Source: Sphingomonas prati
GTDB taxonomy: Bacteria; Pseudomonadota; Alphaproteobacteria; Sphingomonadales; Sphingomonadaceae
NCBI RefSeq assembly: GCF_014643515.1
Contig: NZ_BMJP01000001.1
Location: 992,001 to 1,056,000 of the forward strand
DNA length: 64,000 bases
Reading direction: 5' to 3'
Part shown: positions 18,741 to 28,679 of the stretch, piece after piece
Numbering within the stretch: position 1 is the stretch's first letter
How the letters are laid out: the number at the start of each line of letters is the position of its first letter
Program-made: the position numbers and the translations under genes
The notes under the pieces: model-generated
Told to the model about the DNA's origin: nothing
Seen by the model: the letters and a program-made list of their open reading frames with translations, nothing else
Database searches by the model: none

Positions 18741-18901
18741 TGAACTGCGTTACCTGTAAAGTCGTTGTAACAATATTGGAGATCCTGGCTCGTTCGTCCG
18801 ACCCTTCTGATGAGAAATATTTAGTCTTTAGCTGATCTACGTTTAGACAAACGATCCAAACGTTCACATTCTGGCAACACCTGACCGCCCATCCCGGTGC
18901 C

Positions 18902-21109
18902 ATGAATAGTCCGACGACATCTGCAGCATTGTTCGTCCGGTCCATGGACGAGACGAACCGTCTGGACTGCGCGGCGAGCTATCGCCTGGAGGGGACGCCC
19001 GTCGCCCCGCTGTTCGATCATCTCGCCGCGCTGGGTGCGGAGCTGTTCGACGTGCCCGTCTGCCTCGTCTCGATCACGGGGCGCGAGGATCAGCTGTTCA
19101 TCGGCCGCTTCGGTATTGACAGCGAAACGATGCCACGCGCGCTGTCGTTCTGCAACGAAACGCTCTGGAGCGACTTGGTGCAGGTCGTGCCGGACCTGTC
19201 GATGGACGACCGTTACCGCGCAAACCCGTTCGTTCATGGCCCCTCCGCGCTGCGTTTCTACGCCGGCACCGCCCTGTTCGGGCAGGACGGCGTGCGGATC
19301 GGCACGGTGTGCATCCTGGACACGCAGGCGCATCATGACTTCTCCGAAAATGATCGCGCGCTGCTCGCCCGGCTCGCCACGATTGCGGCCAGCGCGCTCG
19401 ACATCCGCCGCAACCAGTTGAGCGGCAGCGCGGCGCAACGCTTTGTCGAAACCACCACCATGGCGGTGATCACCGCCGACCATGAAGGTCATATCAGCTT
19501 CTGGAACCCGGCGGCCGAGGCGTTGTTCGGCCATCCCGCGCGGGATGCGATCGGCGGCAACCTGACGATGATCATGCCCGAACGGTTCCGCGAAGCGCAT
19601 CTGCACGGCGTGTCGCGCCTCGCCCAAGGCGGCAGTCCGACGCTGGCCGGCAAGACGGTCGAGGTGCAGGCGCTCCACCGCGACGGCCACGAATTCCCGA
19701 TCGAAATGACGCTGTCCTTCTGGAAGACCGCCACCGGGGTCGGCTTCGGCGCGCACATCCTCGACATCTCGGTCCGCCGCGCGAGGGAGGCGCGGTTGCA
19801 GCATCTCGCCCATCATGACGAACTGACCGGGCTCCTCAACCGCCGCGGCTTCATGGACGGCGTGGAACGCGCATTGGCCGAAAACGGCCGCGCGACCGTC
19901 CTCGCGCTTGATCTGGACACGTTCAAGGAGGTGAACGACGCGTTCGGTCACGCGGTGGGCGATGCCTTCCTCCAGGCGCTGTCGCTGCGGCTGTCGTCCG
20001 CCATTGCCGGCGACGCCGCGCTCGGCCGTATCGGCGGCGACGAATTTGCGGTCCTGCTGCGCGGCGACCTTGGCCTCGTCCATGCCGCCGATGTCGCGCG
20101 GACGATCCTGCACGTGCTGCGCGATCCGATCACCATCGCGCAGCATCAACTGCAGGTCGGGGTCAGCATCGGCATCGCGGCCGCGCCGATCCACGCGACC
20201 GACGTGGACGAACTGATGATCCGGGCCGACCTTGCGCTGTTCCGGTCGAAACGCGACGGCGGGCGCGCCTTCTGCATCTTCGACAACGGGATGGGCGCGG
20301 ACCTCGCCGCCAACCGCGCGTTCAAGATCGAGATCGGCCGCGCGGCCAAGAACGGCGAATGGGAATTGCTGTACCAGCCGCAGGTCGCGTTGCCCGACGG
20401 CCGTCTGATCGGCACGGAGGCGTTGCTGCGCTGGCGCCACCCGGAACGCGGCCTGCTGCTCCCCGGTGCCTTCCTCCCGCTGCTCGAAATGCACGCCGCC
20501 GCGTTCGAGGTCGGCACCTGGGTCATCGACCGCGCCTGCGCACAGCTCGCCGACTGGCGCGCGCGCGGCCTCTGCATCGAACGGGTCAGCGTAAACCTGT
20601 TCGCCGCGCAAATCCGAGCCGGCAACATCGAAACCATCGTCCGCGCGGCCCTCGCCCGCCACGGCCTGGAACCGAGCGACCTGGAACTGGAGATCACCGA
20701 GACGATCGCGCTGCGCCATGACGGCGATCTCGAACCGTTGCGCGCGCTCCATGCCGCCGGCGTCGCGATCGCGTTCGACGATTTCGGCACCGGTTTCGCC
20801 TCGCTCACCACGCTTAAGCGCTTCCCGCTCTCACGGCTCAAGATCGACAAGTCGTTCGTCACCGATCTCGTAACGGACGATCACAACGCCGCCATCGTCG
20901 AGGGTGTGATCGCGATCGGCCACCGGCTCGGCCTGCGCGTGATCGCCGAGGGGATCGAGAACGGTCCGCAGGAACGCGCGCTCGCCGCACTTGGCTGCGA
21001 CGAGGGGCAGGGCTATCTCTACGGCCGCCCCATGACCGCGATGGACATTCTGAACCGTTTCATCACGCGCCACGAACGGCGACCGATCCGGGCTCTGTTC
21101 CCGATTTGA
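18902..21109 (+). CDS. GAF-PAS-GGDEF-EAL cyclic-di-GMP signalling protein
   Basis: The 735-residue cytoplasmic protein has a GAF domain (about 20-165), a PAS domain (about 180-292, with [21 protein letters not shown]), a diguanylate cyclase domain with intact GGDEF at 378-382, and a phosphodiesterase domain with intact EAL at 507-509, the ELEITET and [10 protein letters not shown] motifs and IAEGIE. Both catalytic cores look competent, so it could make or degrade c-di-GMP depending on the GAF/PAS input. No transmembrane segment is evident. The 161-base upstream spacer is A+T-rich but has no convincing promoter. The Tad pilus genes elsewhere in the window are a possible but unproven output. 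Confidence 0.94.
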   Translation: MNSPTTSAALFVRSMDETNRLDCAASYRLEGTPVAPLFDHLAALGAELFDVPVCLVSITGREDQLFIGRFGIDSETMPRALSFCNETLWSDLVQVVPDLSMDDRYRANPFVHGPSALRFYAGTALFGQDGVRIGTVCILDTQAHHDFSENDRALLARLATIAASALDIRRNQLSGSAAQRFVETTTMAVITADHEGHISFWNPAAEALFGHPARDAIGGNLTMIMPERFREAHLHGVSRLAQGGSPTLAGKTVEVQALHRDGHEFPIEMTLSFWKTATGVGFGAHILDISVRRAREARLQHLAHHDELTGLLNRRGFMDGVERALAENGRATVLALDLDTFKEVNDAFGHAVGDAFLQALSLRLSSAIAGDAALGRIGGDEFAVLLRGDLGLVHAADVARTILHVLRDPITIAQHQLQVGVSIGIAAAPIHATDVDELMIRADLALFRSKRDGGRAFCIFDNGMGADLAANRAFKIEIGRAAKNGEWELLYQPQVALPDGRLIGTEALLRWRHPERGLLLPGAFLPLLEMHAAAFEVGTWVIDRACAQLADWRARGLCIERVSVNLFAAQIRAGNIETIVRAALARHGLEPSDLELEITETIALRHDGDLEPLRALHAAGVAIAFDDFGTGFASLTTLKRFPLSRLKIDKSFVTDLVTDDHNAAIVEGVIAIGHRLGLRVIAEGIENGPQERALAALGCDEGQGYLYGRPMTAMDILNRFITRHERRPIRALFPI

Positions 21110-21143
21110 CCCGCTGCGGCGGGGCGCGTATCACCGTCCGGCC

Positions 21144-22076
21144 ATGCCGTATGACGATCTTCTGGCGGACATCGCCGCGGACATGCGCACGGTCACGGAC
21201 CGTGGCCGCGTCGCCGACTATATCCCCAGCCTTGGCTCCGTCGATCCGGCCAGGTTCGGCATCGCGCTCTGCACCGCGGACGGCAGCTGCCACGTGGCGG
21301 GCGATGCGGACCTGCCCTTCTCGATCCAGAGCATCTCCAAGGTCTTCGCGCTGACGCTCGCGCTCGGCAAGGTCGGCGACGCGCTCTGGTCGCGCGTCGG
21401 CCGAGAACCGTCGGGCAGCGCGTTCAACTCCATCGTTCAGCTGGAACGCGAAGAAGGCATCCCGCGCAACCCGTTCATCAACGCGGGCGCGCTGGTCTGC
21501 ACCGACGTCCACCTCGCCGGCCATAGCCCACGCGAAGCGATCGGCGAAATCCTGCGCTTCGTCCGCGGGCTGGCGGACGACAACGACATCGTCGTCGACG
21601 AAACCGTCGCGCGATCGGAGCAGGAACAGGGTTTCCGCAACGCCGCGCTCGCCAACTACATCCGCAGCTTCGGCAACCTGCAACAACCCGTCGATGCCGT
21701 GCTCGGCACCTATTTCCACCAGTGCGCGATCGCCATGTCCTGCCGCCAGCTTGCGCTCGCCGGGCGCTACCTGATGCTCGGCGGCCGCTCCCCCGGCGCG
21801 GGGCGGATCGTCACGCCGCAACGCGCGCGCCGGATCAACGCGATCATGCTGACATGCGGGCATTACGATGCGTCGGGCGACTTCGCCTTCCGCGTCGGCC
21901 TGCCCGGCAAGTCCGGCGTCGGCGGCGGCATTCTGGCGGTCGCGCCCGGCCGCGGATCGATCGCGGTCTGGTCGCCCGGCCTGAACGCACAGGGCAATTC
22001 ACAGCTCGGCACGCTCGCACTCGAACGCGTCTCGGCCGCGCTCGGCTGGTCGATCTTCGATCCGGTGACCGCATGA
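21144..22076 (+). CDS. glsA: Glutaminase (serine-dependent, GlsA type)
   Basis: Glutaminase hydrolyses glutamine to glutamate and ammonia. The 310-residue product has the family's beta-lactamase-like fold with the catalytic SxxK ([16 protein letters not shown], Ser and Lys near 63-66), [22 protein letters not shown], and the C-terminal VGGGILAV and [14 protein letters not shown]. The length is typical for the family. The ATG is 34 bases after the signalling gene. The stop overlaps the dinB start by ATGA. Confidence 0.95.
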   Translation: MPYDDLLADIAADMRTVTDRGRVADYIPSLGSVDPARFGIALCTADGSCHVAGDADLPFSIQSISKVFALTLALGKVGDALWSRVGREPSGSAFNSIVQLEREEGIPRNPFINAGALVCTDVHLAGHSPREAIGEILRFVRGLADDNDIVVDETVARSEQEQGFRNAALANYIRSFGNLQQPVDAVLGTYFHQCAIAMSCRQLALAGRYLMLGGRSPGAGRIVTPQRARRINAIMLTCGHYDASGDFAFRVGLPGKSGVGGGILAVAPGRGSIAVWSPGLNAQGNSQLGTLALERVSAALGWSIFDPVTA

Positions 22077-23155
22077 CCGAACCCACCACGGACGGCGGCC
22101 CGGACCTCACCCGCAAGATCATCCATGTCGACATGGACGCCTTCTTCGCCTCGGTCGAACAGCGCGACGACCCCGCGCTGCGCGGCAAGCCCGTCGCGGT
22201 CGGCGGATCGCGCGAACGCGGCGTCGTCGTGGCGGCCAGTTACGAAGCGCGGCGCTACGGCGTGCGCTCCGCCATGGCATCGGTCACCGCACGCCGCAAA
22301 TGCCCCGATCTGTTGTTCGTCCGCCCCCGGTTCGACGTCTACAAGTCGGTCAGCGACCAGATTCACACCATCTTCCGCCGCCACACCGACCGCATCGAAC
22401 CGCTCTCGCTGGACGAGGCCTATCTCGACGTCACCGGCGTGCCCTCCGCGCGCGATGTGGCGGAGGCGATCCGCGCCGCAATCCACGCCGAAACCGGGCT
22501 CACCGCATCGGCCGGCGTGTCGTACAACAAGTTCCTGGCAAAGGTCGCGTCGGACCAGAACAAGCCTGACGGCATCTGCGTCATCCCGCCGTCCGCCGGC
22601 CCGCGCTTCGCCGCAGCCCTCCCGATCGGCCGGTTCCACGGCATCGGCCCGGTCACCGCGGCCAAGATGACCGAACATGGCATCCTGACCGGCGCGGACC
22701 TACTCACCCGCCCGGCGGACTGGCTCCGCACGCGGTTCGGCAAGGCGGCCGACTATTATCTCCGCGCCGCCGCCGGGCTGGACGACCGCCCCGTGCGTTT
22801 CAACCGCATCCGCAAGTCGATCGGCGCGGAACGGACCTTTTCCGCCGACATCAGCAACGATGACGGCCTGTTCGCGGCACTCGATCCGGTGCTCGACGCG
22901 GTGTGGGAACGGATCGCGCGATCGGATGCCGCCGGAAGGACCGTGACGTTGAAGGTCAAATATCAGGATTTCCACCAGATCACCCGCGCGCGCAGCAGCC
23001 TCCACCCGGTCGCCACCCGCCCCGTGCTCGACGATATCGCACGCGGCCTGCTCCGCGATCTGCTGCCGGTGCCAAAGGGCGTCCGGCTACTCGGCGTCAC
23101 TCTGTCCGCACTATGCGAACGCGAACCGGTCGGCGTGACGGGGCTGCTGCTATGA
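22073..23155 (+). CDS. dinB: DNA polymerase IV (Y-family translesion polymerase)
   Basis: The 360-residue product begins the catalytic palm with [17 protein letters not shown], has the second acidic motif [11 protein letters not shown], the finger segment [16 protein letters not shown], the [14 protein letters not shown] helix and a little-finger domain. I see no terminal beta-clamp pentapeptide of the usual QLxLF type. The C-terminus ends GVTGLLL. The start overlaps glsA and the stop overlaps the downstream exonuclease, both by ATGA. No LexA box was found, because the gene has no promoter space of its own. Confidence 0.95.
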   Translation: MTEPTTDGGPDLTRKIIHVDMDAFFASVEQRDDPALRGKPVAVGGSRERGVVVAASYEARRYGVRSAMASVTARRKCPDLLFVRPRFDVYKSVSDQIHTIFRRHTDRIEPLSLDEAYLDVTGVPSARDVAEAIRAAIHAETGLTASAGVSYNKFLAKVASDQNKPDGICVIPPSAGPRFAAALPIGRFHGIGPVTAAKMTEHGILTGADLLTRPADWLRTRFGKAADYYLRAAAGLDDRPVRFNRIRKSIGAERTFSADISNDDGLFAALDPVLDAVWERIARSDAAGRTVTLKVKYQDFHQITRARSSLHPVATRPVLDDIARGLLRDLLPVPKGVRLLGVTLSALCEREPVGVTGLLL

Positions 23156-23910
23156 CGGCGCCCGGCACCTTCATTCGCGTCGTCGACCTCGAAACCACCG
23201 GATCGCGCCCGCCCGCCCACGCGGTCTGCGAAATCGGCTGGCAGGACGTCGTGCTGGGCGACGACGGCATCTGGCAGATCGGCGGCGCGGACGGCGCGCA
23301 CCTCGTCAACCCCGGCCGCCTCATCCCGCCGGTGACGCAGGCCGTCCACCACATCATCGACGAGGACGTCGCCGACGCGCCCTACTGGCCCGACATCGCG
23401 CCCACTGTCCTGCGCAGCGACGCCGTCGCGCTCGCCGCCCACCGCGCCAGCTTCGAACAACGTTACTGCACGCCCGCGTTGTCCGGCAACGCGTCCTGGA
23501 TCTGCACCTGGAAATGCGCGCTGCGGCTCTGGCCGGGCAGCCCGTCCTTCTCCAACCAGGTCCTGCGCTACTGGCGCAAGCCCGAGGGACTCGACCGCGA
23601 CCGCGGCCTCCCCGTCCACCGCGCCTTCCCGGACGCCTACGTCACCGCGCACCACCTGCGCGACATGCTCCGCACCACGCCGGTCGAAACCCTGCTCGAA
23701 TGGAGCGCCCTCCCCGGCCTCCTCCCCCGCGTCCCCGCCGGCCCCTTGCGCGGCACCGCCTGGACCCTCGTCGACGCCGAAGCCCTCACCCGCTTCGCCA
23801 ACGACCGCGACGAAGACGTTCGGTACTCCGCCCAATTCGAACAACGCCGCCGCACGGGCGAGCCTGAGGCTGCGATGGCGGCAAGCCCGGACCAGTCCGA
23901 ACTGTTCTAG
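23152..23910 (+). CDS. DEDDh 3'-5' exonuclease (DnaQ-like)
   Basis: The 252-residue product carries exonuclease motif I (FIRVVDLETTG), a VHHIIDEDV segment, a motif II-like aspartate region (ALAAHRASFEQ) and the DEDDh-type His and Asp in VHRAFPDAYVTAHHL. The C-terminal half includes a RGTAWTLVDAEALTRF segment like the end of DnaQ-family repair exonucleases. It overlaps the dinB stop by ATGA, so the polymerase and exonuclease are probably co-translated. A proofreading-like or repair role with Pol IV is an inference. It is too short and divergent to be the replicative epsilon subunit with confidence. Confidence 0.82.
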   Translation: MTAPGTFIRVVDLETTGSRPPAHAVCEIGWQDVVLGDDGIWQIGGADGAHLVNPGRLIPPVTQAVHHIIDEDVADAPYWPDIAPTVLRSDAVALAAHRASFEQRYCTPALSGNASWICTWKCALRLWPGSPSFSNQVLRYWRKPEGLDRDRGLPVHRAFPDAYVTAHHLRDMLRTTPVETLLEWSALPGLLPRVPAGPLRGTAWTLVDAEALTRFANDRDEDVRYSAQFEQRRRTGEPEAAMAASPDQSELF

Positions 23911-23941
23911 CGCCCGCTTACCCGATCCCCAAACCCCCACC

Positions 23942-24003
23942 CCGTTTGGTTCGAGCCTGTCGAGAACTCCGCGCAGAGTTCTCGACAGGCTCGAACCAAA
24001 CGG
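23942..24003. repeat. Perfect 28-base-arm palindrome, composite repeat copy 1
   Basis: The left arm 23942-23969 and right arm 23976-24003 are perfect reverse complements around a six-base loop, CGCGCA. The arms begin CCGTTTGGTTCGAGCCTG. It could act as a transcription barrier after the dinB-exonuclease operon, but there is no T-run. Closely related palindromes occur at 27440-27498 and, decayed, at 48361-48420. Confidence 0.9.
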
Positions 24004-24032
24004 GGTGGGGAATGGGGTCAGAAACCCAAATC

Positions 24033-24145
24033 CCGCCCATCCCGAGCGAAGTCGAGGGACCCTTCGAGCGAAGTCGAGAAGCCAACAGCACCCCTCGGCT
24101 GCGCTCGGGGGGAAGCGTACCTCGACTTCGCTCGGCATGGACGGG
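24033..24145. repeat. GAGCGAAGTCGAG repeat module following the palindrome
   Basis: This stretch repeats the unit GAGCGAAGTCGAG twice directly (in CCCGAGCGAAGTCGAGGG and CTTCGAGCGAAGTCGAGAAG) and once inverted (CTCGACTTCGCTCGG). The same module, with a few changes, follows the palindrome at 27530-27575, so palindrome and module behave as one composite intergenic element. No coding sequence is seen in 23911-24185. Confidence 0.75.
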
Positions 24146-24185
24146 GTGGGGTGCTAGTCCCGTGACTAGCCAAACCCCAAACCCC

Positions 24186-24830
24186 TCACCGAGTAGCGTT
24201 ATACCGCAGCTGATCCTCGGTCATCTGGAACCCCACCAGCAACTCGAAGCTCGCCCGCGCAACCGCCGCCCGCGTCGCCGGATCGTTCATCGGATCGATC
24301 GAAGCATCCGCATCGGTCGGCTTCCGCCGCCGCGTGACTTTCTCCAGGATATCCGCCGGTAGCGTCGCCGCCGCCGCCTTCACGCTAGCCCCCGCGGTGC
24401 CGACCGCGCTCGCCCGTAACTGACCCTCGGCAAAGCGCAGCGTCACCTGCTGCACCTGCTTGGACACTACCACCGTGCCACCACGCATCACCGTGGCGAA
24501 ATAGGGCAGCACCACGTCGCGCGCTGGCCCGGCGGTTGCACGCCGCGCCTGCACGTCGAACGTCGCGTTCGTGGTGATCGGGTCGGTCGGACCGCTACAG
24601 GTCGACTTCAGATTGGTGATCGTCGCGGTCACGTCGATCGCGCGCGCGTCCCGGCTGGCGGGCGGATTGAACAGCGTGATGTCGCCCGTATAAGTCGGCA
24701 CCGCGACCGCGGGGCAGGCGGACCGCGTGATCCGCACGCCGCCGGTTTCGTCGAATTCACCCGCGGACGAGCAGGCGGAGAGCGATACGGCCGCGACGGC
24801 GCCGATCAATACGGGGGTCAACAGGCGCAA
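24186..24830 (-). CDS. Putative lipoprotein of unknown function
   Basis: The 214-residue product starts MRLLTPVLIGAVAAVSLSAC, a clear lipoprotein signal with the lipobox ending at Cys near 20. Mature sequence follows with a Ser/Thr-rich beta-type domain (TGDITLFNPPASRDARAIDV, NATFDVQARR). The start is a TTG at 24830 preceded by GGAG at eight bases' distance. No in-frame ATG lies near the signal peptide. It is divergent from ispH across about 87 bases. I do not recognise a named family beyond a conserved sphingomonad-type lipoprotein. Confidence 0.8.
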   Translation of the reverse strand: MRLLTPVLIGAVAAVSLSACSSAGEFDETGGVRITRSACPAVAVPTYTGDITLFNPPASRDARAIDVTATITNLKSTCSGPTDPITTNATFDVQARRATAGPARDVVLPYFATVMRGGTVVVSKQVQQVTLRFAEGQLRASAVGTAGASVKAAAATLPADILEKVTRRRKPTDADASIDPMNDPATRAAVARASFELLVGFQMTEDQLRYNATR

Positions 24831-24917
24831 GGCGTCACTCCGAAACACGGGAGGGTGTAGACCGCGATCATAGGAACCGGCTTCCGGACAGGCAAGCAAT
24901 CGCGTAAAGCATGCGCC

Positions 24918-25934
24918 ATGTCCGATCCGTTTCCCGCCGCCATCCCCAATGCTCCAGGCGCCGAAGGCCCGGTGCTCCCCGCCGCCGCGTCGGCGCTCCC
25001 CCCACTGACGCTGCTGATCGCGGCGCCCCGCGGCTTCTGCGCCGGGGTCGATCGCGCGATCCGCATCGTCGAACTGGCGATCGAGAAACATGGCGCGCCG
25101 GTTTATGTCCGCCACGAAATCGTCCACAACAAGTTCGTCGTGGATTCGCTGAAGGCCAAGGGCGCGGTCTTCGTGGAGGAACTGGACGAGGTGCCGGACG
25201 GCGTCCCCGTCGTGTTCTCCGCGCACGGCGTACCCAAATCGGTGCCCGCCGACGCCGCGGCGCGTGGCCTCTACTATCTCGACGCGACCTGCCCGCTGGT
25301 GTCAAAGGTCCACCGCCAGGCCGAACGCCTCGTCGACATGGGCCGCCACATCCTGTTCATCGGCCATGGCGGCCATCCGGAGGCGATCGGCACGTTCGGT
25401 CAGGTTCCGCCGGGCGGCATGACGCTGATCGAAACCGCCGGCGACGCCGAACTGCTCGCCCCCGCCGATCCCGAAAACCTCGCCTTCCTGACGCAGACGA
25501 CGCTGTCGGTCGACGATACCGCGGAGGTCATCGAGATCCTGCGTCGCCGCTTCCCGTCGATCCTGGGGCCGAAGGGTGAGGACATCTGCTACGCCACGTC
25601 GAACCGCCAGGCCGCGGTGAAGGCGATCGGGCCACAGTGCGACGCGATGCTGGTCATCGGCGCGCCCAACTCGTCCAACTCGCTCCGGCTGGTCGAGGTC
25701 GCGGCACGCGGCGGCACCAAGGCGAAACTGATCCAGCGCGCGACCGAAATCGATTTCGACTGGCTCGCCGGCGTCCGCACGCTCGGCATCACCGCCGGAG
25801 CCTCCGCGCCGGAAATCCTGGTGCGTGAAGTCGTGAACCACCTCGCGACGCGCTTCGCCGTCGAGGAGCAGGAAGTCGAAAGCGTCGAGGAAACGATGGT
25901 GTTCAAGCTGCCGCGCAGCCTCGAAGCCGCCTGA
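24918..25934 (+). CDS. ispH: 4-hydroxy-3-methylbut-2-enyl diphosphate reductase
   Basis: IspH is the [4Fe-4S] enzyme of the last step of the MEP isoprenoid pathway, forming IPP and DMAPP. The 338-residue product has the three cluster cysteines in [26 protein letters not shown] and [10 protein letters not shown], the substrate His residues in [12 protein letters not shown] and [11 protein letters not shown], and the [13 protein letters not shown] motif. An N-terminal extension of about 30 Pro/Ala-rich residues precedes the domain and may be trimmed if a later start is used. thrB follows after 23 bases. Confidence 0.96.
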   Translation: MSDPFPAAIPNAPGAEGPVLPAAASALPPLTLLIAAPRGFCAGVDRAIRIVELAIEKHGAPVYVRHEIVHNKFVVDSLKAKGAVFVEELDEVPDGVPVVFSAHGVPKSVPADAAARGLYYLDATCPLVSKVHRQAERLVDMGRHILFIGHGGHPEAIGTFGQVPPGGMTLIETAGDAELLAPADPENLAFLTQTTLSVDDTAEVIEILRRRFPSILGPKGEDICYATSNRQAAVKAIGPQCDAMLVIGAPNSSNSLRLVEVAARGGTKAKLIQRATEIDFDWLAGVRTLGITAGASAPEILVREVVNHLATRFAVEEQEVESVEETMVFKLPRSLEAA

Positions 25935-25957
25935 CGCCACCGACCGAAAGACCCGCC

Positions 25958-26920
25958 ATGGCCGTATTCACCCCCGTCTCCGCCGAGGAGCTGGCCCTCC
26001 TGCTCGCGCGCTACGACGCCGGCACGCTCGTCTCGGCGAAGGGCATTGCCGAGGGGGTCGAGAACAGCAATTTCCTCGTGGACACCACCACCGGCCGCTA
26101 CATCCTGACGCTGTACGAAGGGCGCGTCGACGTCGCCGACCTGCCCTTCTTCCTCACCCTGCTCGACCACCTCGCCGACCGCGGCCTGCCCGTGCCGCGC
26201 GCGATCCGCGACCGGGCGGGCGTGCAGGTCCAGACCGTCGCCGGGCGCCCGGCCTGCCTGATCGAATATCTGACCGGCGTCTCGGTCACCCACCCGACCG
26301 CGGCGCAGACCCGCTCGGCGGGCGCGGCACTCGGGTCGCTGCACGCCGGCCTGCGCGATTTCGCCCCCCGCCGCCCCAACGCGCTCGGCATCACCGGCTG
26401 GAACGCGCTCGCCGACCGCTGCGGCCCCGATCTCGACCGCGTCGCACCGGGCCTCGCCGCGCGCGTGGCCGACGAACGCGCCTATCTCGACGCGCACTGG
26501 CCGCACGACCTGCCCGTCTCGGTCATCCACGCCGATCTGTTCCCCGACAACGTCTTGATGTTGGGCGACGCGGTCACCGGCATCATCGATTTCTACTTCG
26601 CCTGCGCCGACATCCGCGTGCTCGACGTCGCGATCACCCACGCCAGCTGGTGCTTCGACGCGGACGGCAGCACCTTCCACCCCGACCGCGCTGCGGCACT
26701 GCTGGCGGGCTATGCCGAAACCTTCGGACTGTCCGACGCCGAACGCGCCGCGCTCCCCGTCCTGGCGCGCGGCGCATCGCTCCGCTTCGCGCTCACCCGC
26801 GCGTGGGACTGGCTCAACACGCCGGCCGATGCGCTGGTCACGCGCAAGGATCCCGCCGCCTTCGTCCGCCGCATGGACGCCTATCGCGACCGCCCGATGA
26901 AAGAACTCTTCCCGCTATGA
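25958..26920 (+). CDS. thrB: Homoserine kinase, APH-fold type
   Basis: This is the threonine-pathway kinase that phosphorylates homoserine. The 320-residue product is of the aminoglycoside-phosphotransferase-like type common in alphaproteobacteria, not the GHMP type of E. coli. It has a nucleotide-binding N-lobe ([20 protein letters not shown]), the catalytic loop [13 protein letters not shown] and the metal-binding [11 protein letters not shown]. The length matches the family. Its stop overlaps the rnhA start by ATGA. ispH, thrB and rnhA are packed together as an apparent operon. Confidence 0.93.
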   Translation: MAVFTPVSAEELALLLARYDAGTLVSAKGIAEGVENSNFLVDTTTGRYILTLYEGRVDVADLPFFLTLLDHLADRGLPVPRAIRDRAGVQVQTVAGRPACLIEYLTGVSVTHPTAAQTRSAGAALGSLHAGLRDFAPRRPNALGITGWNALADRCGPDLDRVAPGLAARVADERAYLDAHWPHDLPVSVIHADLFPDNVLMLGDAVTGIIDFYFACADIRVLDVAITHASWCFDADGSTFHPDRAAALLAGYAETFGLSDAERAALPVLARGASLRFALTRAWDWLNTPADALVTRKDPAAFVRRMDAYRDRPMKELFPL

Positions 26921-27375
26921 CGACCGACGACGCAGCCCTCACCACCGTCGAGGTCGCCACCGACGGCGCCTGCAAGGGCAACCCCGGCCCCGGCGGCTGG
27001 GGCGTCCTGATCCGCGCCGGCGCCAAGGAAAAGGAGCTGTCCGGCGGCGAGCCGCTGACGACCAACAACCGCATGGAACTGATGGCCGCGATCCGCGGGC
27101 TGGAGGCGCTGACCCGCCCGTGCCACGTCGTCCTCTCTACCGACAGCCGCTACGTGATGGATGGCCTGACCAAGTGGATCAAGGGCTGGCAGAAGAACGG
27201 CTGGAAGACGTCGGCTCGCCAACCCGTCAAGAATGCCGACCTCTGGCAGGACCTCATCGCCGCCTCCGCCCGCCACCGCATCGAATGGAAATGGGTCAAG
27301 GGCCACGCCGGCCACCCCGACAACGAACGCGCCGACGTGCTGGCCTCGACCGCAGCGATGGCGGCACGGCGGTAG
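26917..27375 (+). CDS. rnhA: Ribonuclease HI
   Basis: RNase HI removes RNA from RNA-DNA hybrids. The 152-residue product shows the four catalytic acids in context: [16 protein letters not shown] (Asp), [16 protein letters not shown] (Glu), [11 protein letters not shown] (Asp) and [11 protein letters not shown] (Asp), plus the basic protrusion [21 protein letters not shown]. The start overlaps the thrB stop. The composite palindromic repeat follows. Confidence 0.96.
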   Translation: MTTDDAALTTVEVATDGACKGNPGPGGWGVLIRAGAKEKELSGGEPLTTNNRMELMAAIRGLEALTRPCHVVLSTDSRYVMDGLTKWIKGWQKNGWKTSARQPVKNADLWQDLIAASARHRIEWKWVKGHAGHPDNERADVLASTAAMAARR

Positions 27376-27402
27376 GGGACCACTCCCCCCCTTGCCCCAA
27401 AA

Positions 27403-27575
27403 TCCGTTCGGTTCAAGCCTGTCGAGAACCCACCCCACCCCGTTCGGTTCGAGCCTGTCGAGAACTCGCGCAGTTCTCGACAAGCTCGAACCGAACGGAG
27501 GTGGGGACTAACAATCAAAAACACCGCCCATCCCGAGCGAAGTCGAGGGCCCCTTCGAGCGTAGCCGAGAAGCCA
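27403..27575. repeat. Composite palindromic repeat, copy 2
   Basis: A half-unit at about 27403-27429 is followed by a full palindrome at 27440-27498 (27-base arms with one mismatch, beginning CCGTTCGGTTCGAGCCTG) and by the GAGCGAAGTCGAG module at about 27530-27575. This repeats the order found at 23942-24090. It fills most of the 212-base gap between rnhA and the convergent FAD oxidoreductase. No other feature is seen there. Confidence 0.85.
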
Positions 27576-27587
27576 ACGCCCGAAGCA

Positions 27588-28679
27588 TCACCCAAACCGC
27601 CCAGGCGCATAGCGCTCCGCATCCACTCCAGCCACCGCCCCCGGCAATACCCCACCCGTCAACAAGGCAGCCCCAACCATCGCCGCCGCAGGCGCAGTCT
27701 GGATCCCGAAACCGCCCTGCGCCGCGAACCAGAAGAACCCCGGTGCCCGCGCATCAAACCCATAAACCGGCGCCCGATCCGGCGCGAAACTCCGCAACCC
27801 CGCCCAGGCCCGCTCGCGCGCCACGACCGTCCAATCGACGGCCCACTCCAGCCGGTCGATCGCCACCGCGACGTCCAGCTCGTCCGCCGCCACATCGCCC
27901 GCCGGGGTCGGCGTCTCGTCATGTGGCGACAGCCACAACCGCCCGCCCACATCCGGTTTCAGATAGAACCGCCCGGCAATATCGATCACCAGCGGCAGCG
28001 TCGGCGCGGGCGCAGGCGACACCGCCAGCTGCACCATCGTCCGCCGCAACGGCGCGATCGCGATCGGCGACGCCCCCGCCAGCGCCGCGACCGCCCCCGC
28101 CCACGCCCCCGCCGCGTTCACTAGCACCCGCGCGGCGACCCGCCGCCCGTCCGCCAACGCGATATCCCAGACCCCGCCCCGCCGCGCCGCCGCCACGATC
28201 TGCGCATGGCACAGCAGGTCCACCCCGCCCCGCCGTCCGCGCGCCAGATAATCCGCATGCAGCGCCGCGACATCGATGTCGCATGTGCTCGCCTCCAGCA
28301 ACGCCCGGTCATGCCCCGCGCGAAGTCCGGGGATCAGCCCCTCCAGCGCATCCCGGTCCAGCCGGTCCAGCCCGACCCGATCCCCGAACGTCGCCAGCAT
28401 TGCATCGAGCAGCCCCACATCGCCCGGCCCGGCCAGATGCACCGCCCCGCGCAGCGTCAGGAACCCGCCCGCCGCCAGCCAGTCGTGCGACGCGGTCGTC
28501 AGCGGCTGCACCGCCGGCCCACCATAGCTCTCGGTCCAGAACGCCGCCGACCGCCCCGTGGCATGATAGCCCGGCTGCGACTCCGCCTCGATCAGCACGA
28601 TCCGCCCCGCGCCGACCAGTTCGCTCGCCAGGCTCGCCCCCGCGATCCCGGCCCCCACGATCGCGACGTCATGGATCAT
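27588..28679 (-). CDS. FAD-dependent oxidoreductase (DAO/glycine oxidase family)
   Basis: The 363-residue product starts MIHDVAIVGAGIAGASLASE, a dinucleotide-binding fold for FAD, followed by an acidic strand end (VLIEAESQPGYHATGRSAA) and the DAO-family C-terminal part (APGFFWFAAQGGFGIQTAPA). D-amino-acid or glycine oxidase-like activity is the family expectation. The substrate is unknown. The start overlaps the upstream hydrolase stop by ATGA on the minus strand, so the two are probably one transcript. Confidence 0.88.
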   Translation of the reverse strand: MIHDVAIVGAGIAGASLASELVGAGRIVLIEAESQPGYHATGRSAAFWTESYGGPAVQPLTTASHDWLAAGGFLTLRGAVHLAGPGDVGLLDAMLATFGDRVGLDRLDRDALEGLIPGLRAGHDRALLEASTCDIDVAALHADYLARGRRGGVDLLCHAQIVAAARRGGVWDIALADGRRVAARVLVNAAGAWAGAVAALAGASPIAIAPLRRTMVQLAVSPAPAPTLPLVIDIAGRFYLKPDVGGRLWLSPHDETPTPAGDVAADELDVAVAIDRLEWAVDWTVVARERAWAGLRSFAPDRAPVYGFDARAPGFFWFAAQGGFGIQTAPAAAMVGAALLTGGVLPGAVAGVDAERYAPGRFG

